Below are positions 7,435 to 12,315 of a stretch of 12,315 nucleotides of DNA, piece by piece. The stretch's first letter is position 1, and every line of letters begins with the position of its first letter. The position numbers and the translations under genes were made by a program. The DNA lies in NCBI GenBank assembly GCA_016868515.1, contig VGGM01000013.1, forward strand, positions 1 to 12,315. The letters run 5' to 3'. The stretch comes from Bacteroidota bacterium (GTDB lineage: Bacteria; Bacteroidota; Bacteroidia; Bacteroidales; VadinHA17). The notes under the pieces were generated by a model. It saw only the letters and a list, made by a program, of their open reading frames with translations. It was not told where the DNA came from and ran no database searches.

Positions 7435-10041
7435 ATGCAGATATCTGTGATGAACTCTCCAGTCCCTGGTAAAAAGAGCTCCGGCATGCTTAAAGCTTTA
7501 GTTTTATCCCTGGCTCTCACCTGCACGGGAACTACAGCGATAACGTACGGAGCCCTCGTTTTATACGAACCATACAGGGTTACGCTGCCCGACGGCAGTG
7601 TGCTGAGGCTTTACCTTTCGGGTGATGAGTTCTTCAACTGCATTCACGACACCCTGGGATATCCCGTGAAGAAGGCGGCAGACGGTTACTATTATTACAT
7701 GCTGCAGAACGATTCGGTATTTACCTATACCAGTGTCAGGGCGGGTGATACTGAGCGGGCTGTACCGGCAGGGGTCAGACCGGTGGTATTCCCTTCAAAT
7801 GTGGCCGCTAAACGTGAGTCATTTTACAGGAACCTGGAAAAGGAGGATGAAAAGGCATCCGTAAAACGCGATTCAAAGTATACCGGAACTTACAATAATC
7901 TGGTAATCTATATCAAATTCAGCGACCAGACCGGTTTCGCCACCACCAGGGCAACATACGACACCCGGTTCAATTCTCTTTCCGGCAGTTCGGTAAGACA
8001 CTATTACAGGGAGGTTTCGTACGACAAGGTTGATATGGTGAGTTACCATATGCCCGGTTCTCCAACAGAAAACCTGTGCTATACAGATATCTATCCCCGC
8101 GACTATTTCCGCCCTTACGATGCCTCAACCAATCCCCAGGGGTACTCAACCAGTTCCGAGAAAACATCCCGTGAGCATAACCTCCTGGCCAGGGCCGTGA
8201 AATATATCAACGACAACTACTCCAAACCCGACGGGGTTAACTTCGACATGAACAATGACGGAAATTTTGAAAATGTGGCGTTTATTGTCAGGGGATCATC
8301 AGACGGCTGGAGTGATCTACTGTGGCCTCACAGGTGGTCCCTCTATTCAGTTACAGCAACCCTCTGGGGGAAAAGGGTATACGGATATACATTTCAGCTC
8401 GAGAATGTATCTGTGAAAACATTCACACATGAAATGTTTCACGCCCTCTCAGCTCCCGACCTCTACCACTATACCAGCAATGGAATCTCACCGGCCGGTG
8501 TTTGGGACCTCATGCAATCGGGCGGAGGACATATGCTGGCATGGATGAAGCACAGGTACGGTGGCTGGATAACGACCGTGCCTGAAATCAAAAGCTCGGG
8601 AACTTATACCCTGCTGCCTCTTACCTCACCCGACAGAAACTGCTTCAAAATAGCATCACCCTATTCCACCAATGAATTCTTCGTGCTTGAATTCAGAAAG
8701 AAAACCGGCTTATATGAAGGAACTCTGCCTTCAAGCGGAATTATTATCTACAGAATAGATACGCGTTATCGTGGAAATGCCCAGGGGCCTCCCGATGAAG
8801 TCTATGTTTTCAGGCCGGGCGGAACCCCTGCTGCCAACGGATCGCCCAACAACGCAACCTTTTCCGACCTTCTCGGTCGTACACAGTTCAACATGTCAAC
8901 CGACCCGTATCCATTTCTTCAGGATGGTTCTCCCGGCGGACTATGGATAAACAACATCAAGGCATACTCCGACAGCATGACCTTTACCGTTGAACTCGAC
9001 ATGCCGGTTAACCTTTCAATGACAAAGGTTTCTGACGACAGAATCGGTCTCTCCTGGGAGGGCCCTTCAGGCAGGAACTTTCTTGTTGCCGCATCATCAT
9101 CACCCGAAAACCTCAATCCCGGCCCTGCTGCCGGCTATTCAACCGGCGACAGAATCGGAGCCTATGGCTCAATCGTCTATAAGGGAAGTGCCTTTAGTTT
9201 CTCCCATTCAGATCTCGAAAGCGATGAGGTGTACTACTATACCATCTGGACAATCATCGACGAAGTGGCAGGAGTATATTCCAATCCATTGAAGGGATCG
9301 CACAGAACCGGTATCTTCACCGTGAACTCCTTCCCTTATCTCGAGGCGTTCTCTACTTCAGGTATCTCCGGCCTTCCCAGGGGGTGGAAAGCCCAGGGCG
9401 GTAATACCCAGTGGGAACCCGTTGATGATTTTAGCTTTTCAAACCCTTACGCAGTGATGTTCAGAAACCTTGGAAGCGGTGCCGAATGGCTCTATACTCC
9501 GGGCTTCGGACTTACAATGCAAACCAGATATCTGATAACAATCAGGTACCGGAGCATGAATCCCTCCCTGAAAGAATCAGTTGCTCTGTACGGAGGGTCA
9601 GACCGCCACAATAACGGGCTGCTTGAGAACAGGGTCTTCATCGATAACAACGTGAAGTATAACGACTACATCCTGTTGCGGGCTGTGTTCAGGCCTCAGC
9701 AGAACGGTAACCATTTCTTCGGGCTCCGGTCATCTCTTTTCGGCACCGGAGTAGTTGTCGATGATTTCAAAATTGAACGCGTGCCTTCCAACACAGAAAA
9801 CCTCACCGAACCGGTCAGGTTCTTCCCCAATCCTTCAACAGGCTTAATTACCATCCCGGTAACCGGGGAGACAACGGTTAATGTATGCCTGAGTGATGGC
9901 AGGGTTGTATTTACCAGAAAAATTGAGGGAACCACGGAGATTGACCTGTCGCACCTTGGTTCAGGATTCTATATCCTGAAATTCTCGGGGGCATCGGGTG
10001 AAAGCAGTGCAAGGCTTATCCTGAAAACTCAACTCCCCTGA
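7435..10041 (+). CDS. Secreted M6-family metalloprotease with type IX secretion C-terminal sorting domain
   Basis: An 868-aa exported zinc protease (from the ATG at 7435). An N-terminal hydrophobic stretch (about 18-38) after a basic GKKSSG segment looks like a signal peptide. A pro-region-like part follows (about 45-140, with LYLSGDEFFNCIHDTLGYP, often seen at the front of M6 proteins). The peptidase domain spans about 155-510: DMNNDGNFENV (271-281) resembles a Ca-binding loop, and HEMFHALSAPDLY (332-344) supplies H332, E333, H336 and probable third ligand D342. A Fn3-like domain (about 523-620) and an adhesin-type beta domain (about 633-780, with LPRGW) follow. The C-terminal ~75 residues (FFPNPSTG ... 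LSHLGSGFYILKF ... ARLILK) are a type A T9SS sorting domain, so the protein should reach the cell surface or medium. Starts at GTG 7429 and ATG 7450 or 7486-7488 are also possible. It lies 40 bases behind exbD with no terminator between. Substrate unknown. Confidence 0.93.
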   Translation: MQISVMNSPVPGKKSSGMLKALVLSLALTCTGTTAITYGALVLYEPYRVTLPDGSVLRLYLSGDEFFNCIHDTLGYPVKKAADGYYYYMLQNDSVFTYTSVRAGDTERAVPAGVRPVVFPSNVAAKRESFYRNLEKEDEKASVKRDSKYTGTYNNLVIYIKFSDQTGFATTRATYDTRFNSLSGSSVRHYYREVSYDKVDMVSYHMPGSPTENLCYTDIYPRDYFRPYDASTNPQGYSTSSEKTSREHNLLARAVKYINDNYSKPDGVNFDMNNDGNFENVAFIVRGSSDGWSDLLWPHRWSLYSVTATLWGKRVYGYTFQLENVSVKTFTHEMFHALSAPDLYHYTSNGISPAGVWDLMQSGGGHMLAWMKHRYGGWITTVPEIKSSGTYTLLPLTSPDRNCFKIASPYSTNEFFVLEFRKKTGLYEGTLPSSGIIIYRIDTRYRGNAQGPPDEVYVFRPGGTPAANGSPNNATFSDLLGRTQFNMSTDPYPFLQDGSPGGLWINNIKAYSDSMTFTVELDMPVNLSMTKVSDDRIGLSWEGPSGRNFLVAASSSPENLNPGPAAGYSTGDRIGAYGSIVYKGSAFSFSHSDLESDEVYYYTIWTIIDEVAGVYSNPLKGSHRTGIFTVNSFPYLEAFSTSGISGLPRGWKAQGGNTQWEPVDDFSFSNPYAVMFRNLGSGAEWLYTPGFGLTMQTRYLITIRYRSMNPSLKESVALYGGSDRHNNGLLENRVFIDNNVKYNDYILLRAVFRPQQNGNHFFGLRSSLFGTGVVVDDFKIERVPSNTENLTEPVRFFPNPSTGLITIPVTGETTVNVCLSDGRVVFTRKIEGTTEIDLSHLGSGFYILKFSGASGESSARLILKTQLP

Positions 10042-10322
10042 TTGCTTTCCTCATCGATCTTTCTGTTTACCTTGACTATAACATGAGCCCCTACCGGCGC
10101 CAGTACTATTACGACATGAAACACTATCAGGGTTACGATAAAAACCCGTAGTGACATAAAATGGAGGTTTACCGCAATCAGCAAAAGCAGCATGGCAAAG
10201 GATGATACTTTGGTGACAACATGGGTGCGGGCGTACAGGTTTCCGAACCTTACAATACCCGCCGATGCAATGAACACTATTAGTGCTCCGGCCAGAATAA
10301 GTATGCCTGTTACAACTTCCAT
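10029..10322 (-). CDS. mrpG: Mrp/Mnh cation:proton antiporter subunit G
   Basis: A 97-aa membrane protein with three predicted helices (about 4-22, 40-58, 61-79). Family motifs are GIVRFGNLYARTHVVTKVSS (22-41), corresponding to the usual 'RxxxxYARxHxxTK' block, and APVGAHVIVKV (75-85) near the end. MrpG is a small subunit of the seven-protein Mrp complex, which exchanges cytoplasmic Na+ (or Li+, K+) for protons across the inner membrane. The ATG at 10322 shares its A with the mrpF stop codon (TGATG); the GTG one codon upstream is a less likely start. Its last 13 bases overlap the 3' end of the convergent protease gene, with no terminator hairpin visible between the two. It is the last gene of the operon, matching the standard mrpABCDEFG order. 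Confidence 0.93.
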   Translation of the reverse strand: MEVVTGILILAGALIVFIASAGIVRFGNLYARTHVVTKVSSFAMLLLLIAVNLHFMSLRVFIVTLIVFHVVIVLAPVGAHVIVKVNRKIDEESNQGS

Positions 10323-10615
10323 CACTGCTCCATTTGTCGTTTGTGAAGGTAATGTGCTATAATAATTGAACCGAAAACCAGCATGAATGTAAGGATCAGT
10401 ACAACATCAAGAAGCATGTCGTCGTCAGAAAAAATGGCGTCGCATATAATAATACCCAGAACTATCACGCCAATCTGGTCGAGTGCCACAACCCTGTCGG
10501 GAAGCCCGGGGCCCCGGAAGAGCCGGTACAGAGGAAACAGCAGGCTGATGGTCATGACCCATATCGCAGTTTCCGACGCGAACTCCAGAAAATCACTGTA
10601 ATTCAAATACTCCAT
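10322..10615 (-). CDS. mrpF: Mrp/Mnh cation:proton antiporter subunit F
   Basis: A 97-aa, three-helix membrane subunit (about 15-33, 45-62, 70-90). The hallmark block YRLFRGPGLPDRVVALDQIG (30-49) is the most conserved part of MrpF and includes D46. Typical MrpF is 85-95 aa, so this is complete. The start ATG lies 8 bases after the mrpE stop and its end overlaps the mrpG start by one base, so translation of these small subunits is tightly coupled. The slightly longer N-terminus (MEYLNYSDFLEF) is ordinary for the family. Confidence 0.94.
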   Translation of the reverse strand: MEYLNYSDFLEFASETAIWVMTISLLFPLYRLFRGPGLPDRVVALDQIGVIVLGIIICDAIFSDDDMLLDVVLILTFMLVFGSIIIAHYLHKRQMEQ

Positions 10616-10623
10616 TTTAAAGC

Positions 10624-11004
10624 TTATTCTAAATCTATTCCTTTCTCCTGATTGGGCCGGGAGAATATCCTCTTCAACATCTTTTCAATCCTGCCGGTTA
10701 CCTCATAGAAATCATCCTTGCCCTCCTTGTCAAGCAAATGTACCAGAATAACGGAATTATCCTCCGAGATATCAACACTGAGCGAACCTGGTGTCATGCT
10801 TATCAGATTGAACAACAGCACCAGGGCCCACTTTGAGTCAGTGCTTGGTTTATACTCTACCATTAGTCCATTCTCACCCCGGTAACCTTTTATTACCGAC
10901 CAGCCAACAACCCACCCCGATATTATTATCTGGTAGCAGAAGTAAAGAAACAAACTGCCCAGGTGGAATACTCTTGTCAATATGTCTGCTATGGCCTTAA
11001 GCAT
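10624..11004 (-). CDS. mrpE: Mrp/Mnh cation:proton antiporter subunit E, short form
   Basis: A 126-aa subunit of the Mrp antiporter. The recognisable part is the C-terminal MrpE domain: membrane segment HLGSLFLYFCYQIIISGWVV (14-33), linker WSVIKGYRGENGLMVEY, then LISMTPGSLSVDISEDNSVI (67-86) and VHLLDKEG, the strongest family signature. Bacillus MrpE is about 158 aa; this one lacks roughly the first 45 residues, which normally form a membrane hairpin. The frame continues open upstream to 11136, but that stretch overlaps the mrpD 3' end, is not a membrane hairpin and looks like a frame shadow, so I start at the ATG at 11004, 28 bases after the mrpD stop. The missing hairpin appears genuine, not a start-site error. 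Neighbours mrpD and mrpF confirm the identity. Confidence 0.9.
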   Translation of the reverse strand: MLKAIADILTRVFHLGSLFLYFCYQIIISGWVVGWSVIKGYRGENGLMVEYKPSTDSKWALVLLFNLISMTPGSLSVDISEDNSVILVHLLDKEGKDDFYEVTGRIEKMLKRIFSRPNQEKGIDLE

Positions 11005-11032
11005 CTTATGTATCTGTCCTTTTCTTTCTGTT

Positions 11033-12315
11033 TTAAGGGTTAACTGTTCCCAGTACAAAACCATAATACTTTGCCGTATCAAGAAGATCAACTGCCGCCC
11101 GGTTGCAGAACTCCACAATTGGTGCGGCAAAAACACCCATCAGAACAATAAGCACTGCCAGGAACATTGAAGAAATCACCATGAGATTATCGGGAAGTAG
11201 AGATTGTTCTTTCTGTGTTGCACCGGTTATTGGTGCAGGTTTCCAAAACACTTCAAGCCAAATCTTAACCATTGAAAAAAGTGTAAAGAAACCCACAAAA
11301 AGAGCCACAACAGCCGGCACAACTCTTCCAGCCTCAACACCGGCTTTGATTATGTGATACTTTCCGGCAAACCCGCTCAGAGGAGGCATCCCCGCCAGAC
11401 TGAAGGCTGAAATAAAGAATATGGCTCCCCACTTTGGGTTTTCCCTGAGGATATTTCCAAGGCTTCGGATATCGAGGGTGCCTTTTTCCCTGTGTACCCA
11501 GCCGGCAACAAGGAAAATATTGGTTTTTGTCACCATATGGTAGGCCAGAAAGAATATTGCAGCTGCCAGCCCGCCGGCAGTGAAGAAGGCAAGGCCGGTT
11601 ACCATGTATCCCACCTGGCTGATGATATGAAATGAGAGTATCTTGCGAAAGTCATATTGCGAAGTGGCTGTCATTACACCCACTACCATCGAAAGAATCC
11701 CCAGCCACAGAATAAGAGGATTCCAGAACCCATCAGACTGAAAAAGAAACAGTGAATATATACGTATCAGGGCATATACTCCCACCTTGGTCAGCAACCC
11801 TGCAAACAGTGCCGATACTGCCGGAGGGGGAGTATGGTACGATGCCGGAAGCCAGAAGAAGAACGGGAAGAGTGCTCCCTTGATGGCAAATCCTACAATA
11901 AACAGCACCAGGGCCGGATTCAGGGTCGACATCATCTCGCCTGCGGCGGTTAGCTTCACCGAAATATCAGCCATATTGAGTGTCCCCAGCTTGCCGTAAA
12001 GAATTGCAATACCGGCCAGAAAAAAGAACGACGATATAAGATTCAGAATGAGATATTTTATGGCACCCTGCAACTGCTGTTTTTCGCCACCGAAACTCAC
12101 CAGTATGAACGATCCCATCAGCATCACCTCAAACCATACATACAAATTGAAAATATCTCCGGCAATAAAACTGCCGTTCACACCTGCCAGAATGCCGTAG
12201 GAAATGAGAAAGTAGCCATTCTCCTTCCTTACCGGGTCAATAGCCTGCACCGAATAGATAGTTGTGGCCATGAAGACCAGTGCCGACACTACAAGCATTA
12301 TTGCACTGAACCTGT
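11033..12315 (-). CDS. mrpD: Mrp/Mnh cation:proton antiporter subunit D, 5' end cut by window edge
   Basis: The large proton-pumping subunit, related to the NuoL/M/N antiporter-like subunits of complex I. The frame stays open to the right end; the codons before the internal Met at 12298 encode RFSAI, which continues the family sequence, so the true start lies outside. About 427 of the usual ~490-500 residues are present. Counting from that Met, key residues of the transport path are E57 in LYVWFEVMLMGSF, K140 in GFAIKGALFPFFFWLPASYH (137-156, with H155) and K171 in LFAGLLTKVGVYAL. SFHIISQVGYMVTGLAFF and AFSLAGMPPLSGFAGK are further complex-I-like signatures. The D identity rather than A rests on gene order (D-E-F-G). 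mrpA, B and C are expected just beyond the edge. Confidence 0.93.
   Translation of the reverse strand, partial: RFSAIMLVVSALVFMATTIYSVQAIDPVRKENGYFLISYGILAGVNGSFIAGDIFNLYVWFEVMLMGSFILVSFGGEKQQLQGAIKYLILNLISSFFFLAGIAILYGKLGTLNMADISVKLTAAGEMMSTLNPALVLFIVGFAIKGALFPFFFWLPASYHTPPPAVSALFAGLLTKVGVYALIRIYSLFLFQSDGFWNPLILWLGILSMVVGVMTATSQYDFRKILSFHIISQVGYMVTGLAFFTAGGLAAAIFFLAYHMVTKTNIFLVAGWVHREKGTLDIRSLGNILRENPKWGAIFFISAFSLAGMPPLSGFAGKYHIIKAGVEAGRVVPAVVALFVGFFTLFSMVKIWLEVFWKPAPITGATQKEQSLLPDNLMVISSMFLAVLIVLMGVFAAPIVEFCNRAAVDLLDTAKYYGFVLGTVNP

Noticed and set aside
11005..11136. Upstream extension of mrpE to a 170-residue protein
   Set aside because: The extra 44 residues come from the mrpD 3' end in another frame and do not look like the MrpE membrane hairpin. 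The ATG at 11004 fits the operon spacing.

Overview
The window looks like a chromosomal segment of a Bacteroidota bacterium, probably Bacteroidales or Marinilabiliales. This is inferred from four things: a secreted metalloprotease with a type IX secretion C-terminal sorting domain, an ExbB / 4-TM protein / ExbD / ExbD cluster, AT-rich gene leaders without clear Shine-Dalgarno sequences, and two perfect matches to the Bacteroidota -7 promoter box TAnnTTTG. No taxonomic marker gene is present, so the assignment stays at phylum level.

Layout, left to right. A strong terminator of an off-window gene (6-40) is followed on the + strand by dprA (92-1201), gdhA (1390-2730) with its own strong terminator (2759-2796), and a tatD-ansA pair (2842-4651) preceded by a TAnnTTTG box. 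A tRNA-Ser(GGA) sits at 4867-4954. Next is a tight + strand cluster (5021-7394): exbB, a small 4-TM protein of unknown function, and two exbD genes. A large M6-family metalloprotease with a T9SS sorting domain (7435-10041) follows after only 40 bases. The right end, on the - strand, carries the 3' part of an Mrp/Mnh cation:proton antiporter operon: mrpD (cut by the window edge), mrpE, mrpF and mrpG. mrpG converges on the protease gene with a 13-base overlap of the two ends.

How the genes work together. DprA (recombination mediator) and TatD (metal-dependent nuclease family) are DNA-handling genes. GdhA and AnsA are ammonia/glutamate and asparagine metabolism. ExbB/ExbD form a proton-driven inner-membrane motor that normally energises TonB-dependent outer-membrane transport; no tonB gene is in the window. 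The Mrp operon is a multi-subunit Na+/H+ antiporter and, like ExbB/ExbD, runs on the proton gradient. The M6 protease is predicted to leave the cell by the type IX system.

Most of the window is ordinary core genome. I do not see a convincing new system. The best leads are the uncharacterised 4-TM protein inside the exb cluster, the paired dissimilar ExbD proteins, a MrpE that lacks the usual N-terminal membrane hairpin, and the placement of a T9SS protease directly behind the exb genes.
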